From Synechococcus sp. KORDI-49 (GTDB lineage Bacteria > Cyanobacteriota > Cyanobacteriia > PCC-6307 > Cyanobiaceae): a DNA stretch of 64,000 bases. The translations under genes and the position numbers were made by a program. Location of the stretch: the NCBI RefSeq assembly GCF_000737575.1, contig NZ_CP006270.1:1491163-1555162 (forward strand), read 5' to 3'. Below, piece by piece: positions 22,501 to 30,500 of the stretch (within the stretch, counting starts at the first letter, position 1; each line of letters begins with the position of its first letter). The notes beneath the pieces are model-generated. The model made no database searches, was not told where the DNA came from, and saw nothing but the letters and a program-made list of their open reading frames with translations.

Positions 22501-24114
22501 ACTGAACGATCAATAACACTCTCGGTCGACACCAGGGACACAACGCCTCCATCAGTTGCTATCACAGCAGACGATCAAGAACTCACCATTGGCGAGACTG
22601 CTAATATCACCTTTACATTCTCTGAGCCTATACAGTCAGAGTCACCCCAAAATTTCGAAATTGAAGATATTTTGGTTACCGGAGGATCGATAAGCCAATT
22701 CTCCGGCGAGAACCTTACTTACACTGCACTCTTCACCCCAGCAGCCAACAGCACAACTGCCGGCGTCATCACAGTACCTAGATTTAAATTTAACGACCTG
22801 ACCGGGAACGTTAACAGCGCACAGACGCAAGCAATCATCAATATCAACACACTTGTTCCTCCTACGATAACAATCAACTACGACCTAAACGATGTTGATT
22901 TAGACGCAAGTCAGATCGCAATTCAATTCATTCAAAGTGTACCAACCGACTTCAAGATCGAACACGTCAGCGTTACAGGTGGAGAGCTCACTCTGCTAGA
23001 TGCAAGTTCAACAGATCAGTTGATCCGATACGGAACATTTACACCATCAGCAAACAACGTTTCCGGCGATACAACAATTACAATTCTCGCCAATAGTTTC
23101 AAAGACGAGAACAATACATTCAATAATGTTGAGATTTCTAAGATCATTGAAAATGATATTCCCACTCCGCCAACTACACCAACTACGCCAACTGCACCAA
23201 CGACTCCCTCGACTCCGAGCACGCCCGCAGAGACAAGCACACCTCCATCTGCACCCAGTGCTTCCAATCAAACACCTCCTATCACAACAAGTGCGGGTGA
23301 ACCTGCCATTGGAACAACGCCTCAGGGTGCTGCTATCAAAGCACCAACCAGCAACGCTTCCGAAGCAGCTAAAGCCGCTGTCAACAATATCAAAACCTCC
23401 TCAGATATTGCGGTTCAAGCGACAGACAAGGGTGTGGTCGCGACAACAACCGGTGGCTCAAAAGTCACAGTCAAACCTGAAACAGCAGACAAGGTCGAAA
23501 TCGCCGAAGACAACACTGGTCGCCTGACATTGAAAGCCACTGAGAAAGTTGAAGATGTTGAAATTGTCGCCAACAAGCCTGACCTCAGTATTGATGGATC
23601 CAAAATCAAAAACTCGACATTTGTTTTCGAGGAAGGCGTTACTGCAAATTTGGTCAGTACATCCAAGGTACTGAACAACGCGACCTTCACCATGCAGGAA
23701 GGCAAAGACAAGGCAACGTTTGAGAGTGGGACCATCAAAAATTCGACAGTTGATACCGGTGCCGGTGGAGACGATATTGTGATTGGAGCTGATGCAACTG
23801 TTAAAAAGGCAAGCTTTGACCTTGGAAGCGGTAAAGACGAAGTGGTTATTGAGGGTGAGGTCAAAAAGGCCGAGTTCAATATGGGTGACGACAATCAAAA
23901 AGACAAAATACAAATCGACTCACTGGAAAACATCAAGAAAAAGCTGACAATTGACAACTTTGGCAAGCGTGACAAGCTGATCGTTGATGGTGATAAATAT
24001 GGCTTTAAAGCCCTTCAAGAACTTGACGGATCATTAGGAAAAATAGAAGTCAACTTCCAGGGCGAAGAGAATAATTCAAGTTCTGATATTGTTTCTGGCT
24101 TCGACTTCCTATAA
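10540..24114 (+). CDS. Giant multidomain subtilase / cadherin / PPC / cohesin-dockerin / Ig-like surface protein
   Basis: One uninterrupted frame of 4524 residues. By rough position: 1-190 cohesin-like beta domain; 200-317 Calx-beta; 360-700 S8 subtilisin domain with catalytic D368 (VLDSGV), H429 (GHGTHVAG), N529 (AAGN) and S620 (GTSMASP), so it should be active; 704-814, 1562-1678 and 1703-1841 three copies of an unrecognised module ending in GLGSExG; 855-1545 about six cadherin-like repeats; 1900-3000 several prepeptidase-C-terminal-like domains (DIDLYKF, DIDLFRF); 3159-3590 cohesin-like, dockerin-like (3305-3373) and cohesin-like; 3597-4204 six Ig-like repeats; 4208-4247 a Thr/Pro linker; 4260-4524 an acidic beta-solenoid-like end closing with GFDFL. 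No signal peptide is present, so type I secretion to the cell surface is inferred. Domain names are by pattern. Confidence 0.9.
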   Translation: MSKTQSILVTPVLADDSKSLLVPVYYRVASDDVDNDPASVNLAGVGAVVTFDSSALTFDGYNADLGTDLFQVPTAFSESDLRGSLESSGRTFTGLDAGEIDGNASTDTGIAFNYIVANELFDDDPNTTWNGELDWPGDEKALSDSGIKLFDLRFTASETFTEGQSPINVYLSTTAPNYGGVASNGFAVVETATQALSSIAVTASAAHVSEADTAGVITFNIARTGDLTGQATVNWNIKTTGDGVINSDDLLSATSGTVSFGDGDGDAKTVTLSISQDSIFESDEQLSIELSNPTGNSVLQSGQFSASTIIVNDDAPAERLVVNNPAFDLIGLTGLRNDPRYSEIDGERPLVNGENIDNYKNFSVAVLDSGVEGTHDKLKDNFVGYVDFIGSAGNGTTRQITLLDTNNDKIISDAELQAASEEFIDNVGHGTHVAGTVGSSDPEIGVATGVDVLGLRVGDAYGMNAADINEALRWVLQNRTEHNIIAVNMSLGGGFFATRPENDESVQQVREIIQELEEHGITVVSAAGNSYFANHLSNELRENLMSPAIASSLAVGAVWKDNSLQNVQTGGGSIDFETGADRITAFSQRLSTYDGMLFAPGAMIPSTVPGNGIGSKAGTSMASPMVAGAVALLQDAALTFGGRLLSTREVADILDRTAVQVFDGDDENNNVTATFKNYKRMNVYSAVQQVERMFVAPTDGGDKITYYFTYTYSNGDSYKGYGYATDVDSIYAEGLTPDENNSVTISNVSLTDTEGSATTGTGMYVIHSIVNGAEGDVGRVELTTYNDVDTEHGNAIQVYGFGTSGLGSEKGDAFGEDGSDGTFDSGFTNQNEADLVENAYLDIQKYGFVYRYSTKASYAVDENVTLAAQLSGSNENFTIVGGDDQELFTINPIQIGNNTFGVLNFKESPDYEQAADSNSDNIYKVNVRSNEVATINGADTEIGVIQEITINVSDINERPEFLDSPINQDPTEKHVYLVPEGSTAVTTLLANDPDAADQNALSFSIVDDSSATDTTPGLFQIDEATGELSLITPPDHETLKQNGNWIFDLTIEVRDSGGPGNELDANGQAIPLSKRRYIQVQITDVDQHDVEFLEPADRQGETVEINNGLFDGVVAEGSVAGTEVDITANAIDQDATNNTITYSLSDGSDDALFTIHPNTGVVTVKNGAGIDFETAESHTIEVVAESSDGSTTSRQFTIGVENVREADPYFNSSASRSVDEGTTTVSTTDDFVGGQAITDPESQGPYTYSISGGADQNLFSVEASNGSLSFIAAPDFEAPSDTDTDNVYSVELTASNGAGTSKAQLLTIRVNDVNESPVSAPIDINSTGDSLNENAISGTATGIQASSTDADGSNNGVTYSLVVAEGDAPADTFAINPNTGVITVQVPDALNFEANPDVTVTVRATSEDGSTADTQFTIPLVNLNEEFELSSATNFSINEGSNRTVGQLTAIDDDGTTDFSFNLVGADTGDANFFTINSSTGLLSFKVDPDYETLASESRPHFQFQVEISDDVPEGAIGDQITKTIDVQVDINDVVERTTTLPGFLSGDSAQTQANSIDSELYTGHGYARVVDETPLYSLNQQVVGDYGIYTITSVQTLKRDANEVEKLDNKVLIDDYYDFQVSHNILDEDGNVVTPAGTKLSSDDSSLDANARAAFAIHTLGGGNAGLGSETGEAYNFFQNNEKYAFSPELQADVVGTNPTDYAYYTFTYYFGAGDGDFYKGYGFAHEGSFGLSTQEQNNNLYGNWKAIQNGRADDAGTTDVDESRELKYTANNEGYYIIDSVFANAPLDDSALGLVGVDEYFDADFLNREAGDTQAGLYARDVIGYGESGLGSEAGKVVDYDEVSFDIYFGNTSTLNDNFYGWTDMRWDWSTEGVHYDLSLNQQEANLEYRGTDQDTTKHEADNLGSLTIDTTAITTNALNGTSATHVINSDGFAGNWIGRDRLMTTGNAPDDTLFGGWIPEDIDLYKFVVDTSDVNFAAIDNSGELVDGADPVQAKGARVTIETSFLKNNAGEVVNPSVDTILRLFNAFGEQIGYDDDSGTLPFQSKINARLADGEYYLGVSGYDNDGYNPLREENAIEADTGRYVLNISTAPLREVEAQDRNGTLATARFAADPTTGEGALDIINSASFKNGFDVPVWIGTDPIDYSVTGEAASNWYTVGQKDVDMITFEIPSEDRAGVKTPITILTSPKASPMAYVEAYEVNGGTLTAAISSPTNMVDTLKANTQHYLLFDFNRENVSNFDLADIVLFDGSAISDAIGTFDTSYLAAVNSSYQVTADGTADNTTTANMFAVKFTPVQDMAFDPGKDRRDTSFRIRAADGNTDVGVIGAFDMDADMDGFYDAEIDTVLRLFDADPSSETYGNELAVNDDYGHDVYSRLDLNLDPGIYAVAVSGYGNEEYKAVPADTTGPDGSPDGTVDGYDAAAATDRFRGSTGITQLHVIVNTNVQSDPNGTLINADTIELTPGNSLSLSESFGTDLKREDGTTRNVLLVDDVDLYTLNATTDGRLLIDVDAVADANEKTKATMLRVFNSRGEEIASDTASSYAQDIAGNVTESTEADHKGSHLNVEVLEDQTYYIGVSQLEGQQDYEPTSINGRSVNTVNEGSYQIHIDYQPNFSSLELDADGYIGATSITDIDLSSNSFTGSGTIGDDITTNDLLVGPSDIDFFRIFFDRDGEGNATSTNSRILSVEAKGVAATERLDVALDLYTMNDAGSEYLRVNGNDNQGDVSITDPNDENRDAHFSASINPGTEYFLAVRGSGNDIVNPENLSHSVYGSTGDYTIAASLAAAVTGRSNSTLTGFLNNSVSYDGSDLSTLQGSTFDLDLIADSLEATGITTGEDNTAVELDIPSVPATGLIFEGEIGADGGENTHPFAALYRAELGLDDDAPVRSDFVGADDIDLFRFRIEQAGSYELRTKILGDSTQQADPDIRLFKADGTELTSSASLEHPAQGLTEQLVIQLAVGDYVAMLSGEGAATDQKLKLDTKTDTAGSQPGFDGSLTEADYIELGRNMGQYAFEIRQAVLETTEAEQSGTTAGFNLNIPVNIGGLRVAGNSKSVFLVRTVDGAETEIAGSVHKDAVTSRLSFVPSDPAEMAQPGQYDFRIRKGHLQGLNADGSLAMDPSTGNALVGTVAGSLQLTTDDTVESTTIQTVTNESRLVYLPSFTRAPGQEVNLEGGDGIPVYITDTTDLRELSVTLHFEPGSLTIAGSNTITLASDLTDAGWSISTTDLEQSVGRLSVTLSGPSELAAIEDDRELFRIDASVPMNSTFRSEELFGVEASGRKDTGAPLDIMGSSALMKIAIMGDNDGDGEIKVGDAISVLRNIVGLDEGFTGYSYTDPTIIGDTDGNGSLSVGDAIQGLRTIVGLENSEFMQVNDYVSDSIAQLAGAGVNPIDPIVRIGSATVESAETVQTVTLPVDIVFLDPGPTHISGFEIEIGYNAAVLNFVEDGSAVEISKLLNNYPTDNDVSRLRGSNMVGWLVDPGYEMNGDHDPLLTTLAASATENGESGVIRVAGGASANGIPVADASAVAEDNPIRIGSLVFKIPAGTADAIFDFDLTKETVSINGIVDGSNTPLTTTDVIDGVVTLGDAVAPDTTPPTIAITTNSAELGVGDTATITFTLSEASTDFTVDDVTPIGGSISNFSGSGTSYEAMFTPDPESTTEGVISVDASKFTDAAGNANTSASSVSMTVDTRDTTPPTVTITTNSAELGVGDTATITFTLSEASTDFTVDDVTPIGGSISNFSGSGTSYAAMFTPDPESTTTGVVSVAAGAFKDAADNASIDDASVSMTVNTVVPDTTAPTVAITTSNDALAANERATITFTLSEDSADFTEDDVTVSGGTLSSFSGTGTTYTATFTPADNSIADGVVSIDAGKFTDAAGNANTAGSITMSVNTDVTAPTVTITSNVDSLGIGETANISFTLSEASTNFAVEDIIVAGGTLSGFNGSGNSYTATFTPTLNSNVDGVLTVEAEKFTDAAGNANTERSITLSVDTRDTTPPSVAITADDQELTIGETANITFTFSEPIQSESPQNFEIEDILVTGGSISQFSGENLTYTALFTPAANSTTAGVITVPRFKFNDLTGNVNSAQTQAIININTLVPPTITINYDLNDVDLDASQIAIQFIQSVPTDFKIEHVSVTGGELTLLDASSTDQLIRYGTFTPSANNVSGDTTITILANSFKDENNTFNNVEISKIIENDIPTPPTTPTTPTAPTTPSTPSTPAETSTPPSAPSASNQTPPITTSAGEPAIGTTPQGAAIKAPTSNASEAAKAAVNNIKTSSDIAVQATDKGVVATTTGGSKVTVKPETADKVEIAEDNTGRLTLKATEKVEDVEIVANKPDLSIDGSKIKNSTFVFEEGVTANLVSTSKVLNNATFTMQEGKDKATFESGTIKNSTVDTGAGGDDIVIGADATVKKASFDLGSGKDEVVIEGEVKKAEFNMGDDNQKDKIQIDSLENIKKKLTIDNFGKRDKLIVDGDKYGFKALQELDGSLGKIEVNFQGEENNSSSDIVSGFDFL
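21351..21802 (+). repeat. Near-perfect tandem duplication of an Ig-like repeat
   Basis: The 149 bases at 21351-21499 recur without difference at 21654-21802, an offset of 303 bases (101 codons). The flanks diverge gradually, and four further Ig-like units downstream to about 23150 are clearly older copies. The pattern points to recent gene conversion or unequal recombination within the repeat array. Confidence 0.85.
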
Positions 24115-24542
24115 CAACTCTGACATCTAGTGCCACCATAAGGCACTAATGACATCCCCACAAAACCGTCAGTCACCAGCTGGCGGTTTTTTATTGATTT
24201 AGGGCGAAAGAACTCATATCAGATATGCAACAAATTAATGCCCAAACCAGAAGCGCACAGAAAAGATATCAGACTGACATTCACGGGTTGTCGCGGCTCA
24301 AAGGGCACTGAAAAACAATCGAAATAACATCATCCGCAATAGACTCATTGATCAAATTCAATAGATAGATTCCTGCGGACACACGAATTTCTCAATGACT
24401 GATTTACTAGGCCCCTTAACAAGAAATTAAGATATGGGGGGCCTCAAGAATCCAATAATGAGCATGACCAATGACCAAGCAGACTCGACAAATATGAAAA
24501 AAATATCTATCATAAAAGGATGAGCTCCTGCCGAAGCAAAGC
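24115..24542. other. AT-rich intergenic region between the two giant genes
   Basis: This 428-base gap begins with two hairpins (the second a probable terminator, listed separately). The first is TAGTGCC / GGCACTA at 24128-24148 with a seven-base loop. From about 24200 to 24540 the sequence is AT-rich; no coding frame, tRNA or clear promoter consensus was recognised. The promoter of the following acidic-protein gene presumably lies here. Confidence 0.6.
24162..24195 (+). terminator. Intrinsic terminator after the 4524-residue protein gene
   Basis: The arms AAAACCGTCAG (24162-24172) and CTGGCGGTTTT (24180-24190) pair over eleven bases with one G-T wobble around a seven-base loop. The T-run of the right arm continues as TTATT. 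It lies 48 bases after the stop codon. Confidence 0.85.
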
Positions 24543-27500
24543 ATGCTTCGAATGCAGGAAATGCTAAATCACCCTTGGTTTCTCATCATGAGCAAGCTCC
24601 ACGGTCTCGACGCATACGGATATGTGGTTAATGCTTGGCTCGATGGTGAACTGGAAACCAGTGGCCTCAGCGAGATACCTGCTCTTGGGTGGTTCTGGAG
24701 CGATTTGCTCAAGCACAGAATGTGGATGATTGATGAATTAGAGAATTGGGCAGGGATCATCAACGAACAGGAGGAGCCACCGGAGGGAGGGGACGGACCA
24801 GGAAACGAAGATCACGGCTTTGGGCCCGACCATGGAGAGAATGGTGATGGCCCAGGGGATCCCTTTGATCCGGAAGCTGAACTAGACGGCGGCGACGAAG
24901 AAGATATCGACGACAACCAGGCCGAAGACGACGAGCTGGATCCCGATGCTGAACTAGACGGCGGCGAAGAAGAAGATATCGACGACAACCAGGCCGAAGA
25001 CGACGAGCTGGATCCCGATGCTGAGCTAGACGACGGCGAAGAAGAAGATATCGACGACAACCAGGCCGAAGACGACGAGCTGGTTCCCGATGCTGAGCTA
25101 GACGACGGCGAAGATGGTGACAATTTTGAAGACATCGCACTACAGCACCCTGACAACGAAGAAGAAGACGCCATTTTCAACAATCAGATAGATGATGAAA
25201 ACAACGATGAATTTGCAAATGACGTGGATGACGGAAACGAAGGGAATGACGAAGACACAATCTCAGAGACTCAAGGAAATCCTGACATTGCAGAGAACTA
25301 CTCGTCGACATTCGTTTCTATCGCCAACAAATTAAGTGGTACCAACGACTACGATTCCTCAAATTTCCGTGAATTTTTCCATGGATCAAATGGTGCACCA
25401 GCACACAGCGAAGCTAATAAAGCAACTTTGGCAGAACTGTCGTTTATGGGTGATCTATCTGAACATTTTGATGATCTTGGCAATTTCACAGGAACGGTCA
25501 AGCTAGTAGATGAAGACGGAACAGTTATTGAAAACAATATACCCAGCTTTACTGACCCATTCAGCCTCATGTATCCCGACTCAGGGATGATGCCAGGGAT
25601 GAGAGAAGATTACATCTTCGTCTTTGTCAGTGAAGAAATTCAAGAAGGCTATAGCTTCGAAGTTGACTTCAAAATTGAGGGAGAGACAGAGGGTTCTACC
25701 GACGTTGTTGTCGGACCATTATTAGCTGAAAGTTATCCAATTTCTGATTTCTGGTCTCTTGATGCATTTCAACTGGACGTCAGGATAGGAGAAGCCGAAT
25801 ACTCAATTAATGGCATGGAAGAAGCTGAGGGATATTTTGACATCAACAACAATCAAATAGTTCTCAATGGAACCAATCTTGGCCTCGATAATGGAGTTGA
25901 ACTAGGCTTTGCCGAACATGAGGGATTACCTAACTCAATCAAATCGTTCGCGACATACAAAGTTTCGAATCTCGAAGAGACAGGACGCGAAACAATTTTT
26001 AATCTCACAAACAAAACAGGGAAAGTCGTTTCGTTCAATGACGACAAAATCTCCGAGCGTCTCGAAAGTTTGTCTGAGAACTCATACGGTGCAAATGATG
26101 GACTTCGCATGGCAGTCAGCAAGACAGAAACACAATTCAGAATTGATTGGGACATGGCAGGAGATATTGATTTTATAAGTCTCGACCCACTCATCACAGA
26201 AGATTTTGTCGTTGAAACCTTGAATCCAGATGCTGCAGATGGAGATGTGTTCACAACCTGGACAAAGCTTGAGCTCAATGACGTAAAAGCAGCATTTAGC
26301 GAGATTGAAATCTCATTGAAACAGGAGGGCGCTATTCCGTCTCTCGAATCCACAGATTATGCGATTCCAGAATCATGGGAAATTCGAATGTCATATGACG
26401 ACCTGATCAAAGAAACAATACCAGCAGATGCACTGGCAAGCAATGACGAACAAGATGCAGAACAAAGTATCAATGCAAACGAAACTTATCTGTTTTTCGA
26501 TAAGTCTGTTTTTGATGTTGTTATCGGCAATGAAGATCTGACCAGTGCCACACTTTCCATAGGTCCAGCAGGCGCCTCTCAAATTACCCTCGAGGACATT
26601 CATCAATTAGAAAGCCTCGAGGTCTTAATTGGTTCAATCACGGATGCAGCAGCTTGGGCGCAAGCAACGGATGTCACATGGACTAAATACATCGAAAGTC
26701 ACTTCATGCCTGGTTATGGGGTTGGGCATGACGAGATGGGTGGCGATGAAGGACCGAATGACATGCCAGAAGGCCAGCCACCAATCGGACATGATGAAAA
26801 CGGAATGATGAATGAGGGAGAGCCTGATATGAATGAAGAACATCAAGACATCCATACCACTCAGCTAGTCATGCAAGAGGAAGAGACAGAGCAGAACGAT
26901 GTACAGAATGTATCAACATCGCACAACGATGAAATTGATAATACCGGTGAAGTCCCAATCACTGGCAATCAACCGAACCATCAGGATGATACCGAAAATC
27001 CTCCCGGTGAAGAGGAGGATGCGCCGAACGAGATGCAAGAAGGCCCCTTCAATCCAGATCAGGAAGGAACTGGTGGCAACACGGAGATGGGTGGTGGTGC
27101 TGAAAGTACTGAAGTGGTCAACCCTGGCCTCAAACTTTCCGCTCTGACAGATGGAGAAGGGCTGAGTGACTTCAGTGTTACTTTGACTCTACAACATCAA
27201 GATGGGGAACTCGATAGAGTTTATAACTCAATCTGGTTTGGAAAACTAAATGAAGAAGGAACTGCTGTAGCGGCTGATCCCGATGGCTTCAGCCTGATCA
27301 CTCGCTCCTGGCAGAACTGGGAAGAAACTAATGTTGTCACGATTGATCGCTACGGGGATGGTCTGGGTGTCCTTGCCATTGATGATTCGGTTGATTACCC
27401 AGAGTGGTCTGATTACTTCCCGAATGTCTTCTTTGAAACACCATGGCATCTTCCCTGGGATCAGCAAAGACTTGCTGCCAAAACACTGAAAGTAGAAGGA

Positions 27501-30500
27501 AAAGCATTTGATAGTGGCGATGATCTTTTGCTGAATGTTGAAATCGAGATTCCAAAAGAAAATGAAGCAGGCCACACCCACTCAGAATATCGCCATTACA
27601 CACTATTGGTTGACATCTACGGGGGTGATTCTAATCAAGAATCTCCTCTCAGTGATCTTGAAAAGGAAGAGCTGTTTATGATGTCAGGCGGAGGTTTCAA
27701 AGATCCATATGGGCCTCAATACGAATCTGAAATCCATATCCCCTTGGCCTTGGAGGAAGGAGAAACAGCATTCACACCGGAACTACTTACGGGCCATCTA
27801 CAGCAGAAGCTTGAAAGCTTCTTCGACGGTCTTGAACTGTATGAGTCATTCGATTTCGGATCAGTATCGAGCCCAGGTCATAACTCCATTACTGATGGGC
27901 AACAGTTCAGGGCTCTGATCGACCTTTATGCGGAATCCAAAGGGCTGGAAGCTGTTGTAACTGAGGTCGATCCTTTTTCTGATGACAGTGAAGATGATGA
28001 CACCGATAATCCAGACGATCTCGATGCAGTAGCCCTTCAGCACGAGGACGAAGGCCAGGAGCCTCCTCAAGGCGACTTCGAAGATGACAATGGCGAAGGC
28101 CAGCAGCCTCCTCAAGGCGACTTCGAAGATCACGATGGCGAAGGGCAGCAGCCTCCTCAAGGCGACTTCGAAGATCACAACGGCGAAGGGCAGCAGCCTC
28201 CTCAAGGCGACTTCGAAGATGACAATGGCGAAGGCCAGGAGCCTCCTCAAGGCGACTTCGAAGATGACAACGGCGAAGGGCAGCAGCCTCCTCAAGGCGA
28301 CTTCGAAGATGACAATGGCGAAGGGCAGCAGCCTCCTCAAGGCGACTTCGAAGATCACAATGGCGAAGGGCAGCAGCCTCCTCAAGGCGACTTCGAAGAT
28401 CACAACGGCGAAGGTCAGGAGCCTCCTCAAGGCGACTTCGAAGATGACAACGGCGAAGGGCAGCAGCCTCCTCAAGGCGACTTCGAAGATCACAACGGCG
28501 AAGGTCAGGAGCCTCCTCAAGGCGACTTCGAAGATCACGATGGCGAAGATCAGGAGCCTCCTCAAGGCGGCTTCGAAGATCACAACGGCGAAGGTCAGGA
28601 GCCTCCTCAGGGCGACTTCGAAGATCACGATGGCGATCCAGCCGATAAGGATTACGGCCCAGGTTTAGAAATCACTGTTGGAGACGAAATTTTCACGTGG
28701 AATGTCAGTGGCCATGGTGGAGACCCTGATGAGGGAACAGGTCCTCATGCAACACGGAATGGGCAAGGACTTAGCTTTACCGATCAAGAACTGGAATCCA
28801 TAAAAGCACTTGACGAGATTGAGCTCTTCGCAGATCAAGTGCTGACATTTGGAGATATCGTTGACGAAAGTGACGAATTCAGAACTCTTAAAAGTTCAAC
28901 CATTGACTTCAATATTCCCGAAGACGGCGAAAAGCCTTTGGTTGATATGTGGGGGTACGTTGTCTTTGACGAAAGCAATGACCTCGCATTCATGGAAGCA
29001 GAAGAGGCATACAACAGCTCCTTCCATACAGAAAGTTATGAATGGGTCAACAATTTCGGTTTACGCAAGCCCGGCTTTGAATGGGCATGGACAGATCCTC
29101 TTGGTCCGGACTCAGATTCCAATCGACGCATCCAAGTGGACTATGTAGGGATGGACGAACTGGCCAAGATTGAGGCCAATGGATCAACATACAAGCCAGG
29201 CGACATTAAACTGAAGATCGACAAAAAGCTTGTTGACCCTGAAAAATATGACGTTCGAGTGGAATGGGGACACCAACTCATCATTACCTTGAAAGAAGAA
29301 GGCGAAATAATCCTGACACCGGAGAGTAAAGTCTCCTTCGAACTAAGTGATGATGTTTATGATGAAGAAGGTGTCTTGACCAAAGCCGGCCATGGCTTTG
29401 TCGACGTCAATGGCCAAAGACTTGAAGCTGGAGAAAAAGTCAAAGTCGATAACTGGGCTGCTTTCAGTCAAATGGGCTTTGATTTCAGTGAGCAGATCAT
29501 GCTCAATCCTGAGACAAGCGTGGTGAAGGGCAAAAAAATCACTCTTGAATTTTATGGTGATGCTGACTTCTCCACCGATTCTGAAAAGGCAACCGTCCCT
29601 GAAAAAGCAGACTTCCAATTCTATTCTTATGACCCAGCACGTGGTGTTGAAACCAGTCTGACACTGAGTGAAGAAGACATTGCTGTGGATGGAAAGAAAC
29701 TGGTCTTCACACTGAGTGAATCAGTTCCTTCGGGAACATTCGTGGAGGCAACCTATGACCCGTCCCTATCTACTTTCTCTGACAGCAGCACAGAAGCAGA
29801 CAACGCATTCACGAACCTCAATGGGGTTGCTGCTGAACCGTTCTACTTCTTACCACTGAAGAATGAATCACCTGATGAACAAGGGCCTCACATCATGTAT
29901 GCCGATGTAGCAGGCAAGATGATGCACCTTCAACTGGAAGATCCAAACGGAATCTATATTGGAGACGCTGAACTCAGCAATGAGAATCTACCAAATCCGT
30001 CTAATTTCTCACTTGAAGCAACCGACAGTGAGAATAAAACCAAAAAAATCACAGCAACCAGTGTCATCCTGAATCGGTGGGGGGATCTCGAGTTTCAACT
30101 TGACAGCGCTGTCACATCGACTGATGTCGTCAAATTGACATATTCAGGAAATTCATTGAAAGACAGTCTGAAAAACAGCAGCAAGATTCGTGATTTTGAA
30201 GTGTGGAATAACTCTGTTGACTTCAGCTTTGAAGATGCCAACTCATGGTTCTTACTGAATGATCTTACCAATGTTGTATTCAATGATGGACTTTACATTC
30301 AAGACAACGGAAATGTCTCCAGCTTGAGCAGTAATTTTCAATTCATCGATGAATACGTATTCAAACTAAAAGAGTTTTCCAAAGTCACCATTGATCTGAC
30401 AGATGTCAATGGAGAAACACTCGACGACGACGGCGATGCAAACCTTGATTTTGTCTTGGAAAATGAAAGAACATTTGACTATGTCGGTGGTTCATTCAAT

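Noticed and set aside
27861-28628. Long minus-strand open frame of about 255 codons across the 45-base repeat array
   Set aside because: It is the antisense of the repeated acidic linker; its leucine/valine-rich repetitive product simply mirrors the sense codons and has no start signal or motif.
28047-28631. CRISPR-like regular repeat array
   Set aside because: The units are directly adjacent, in frame and without spacers; they encode protein repeats.
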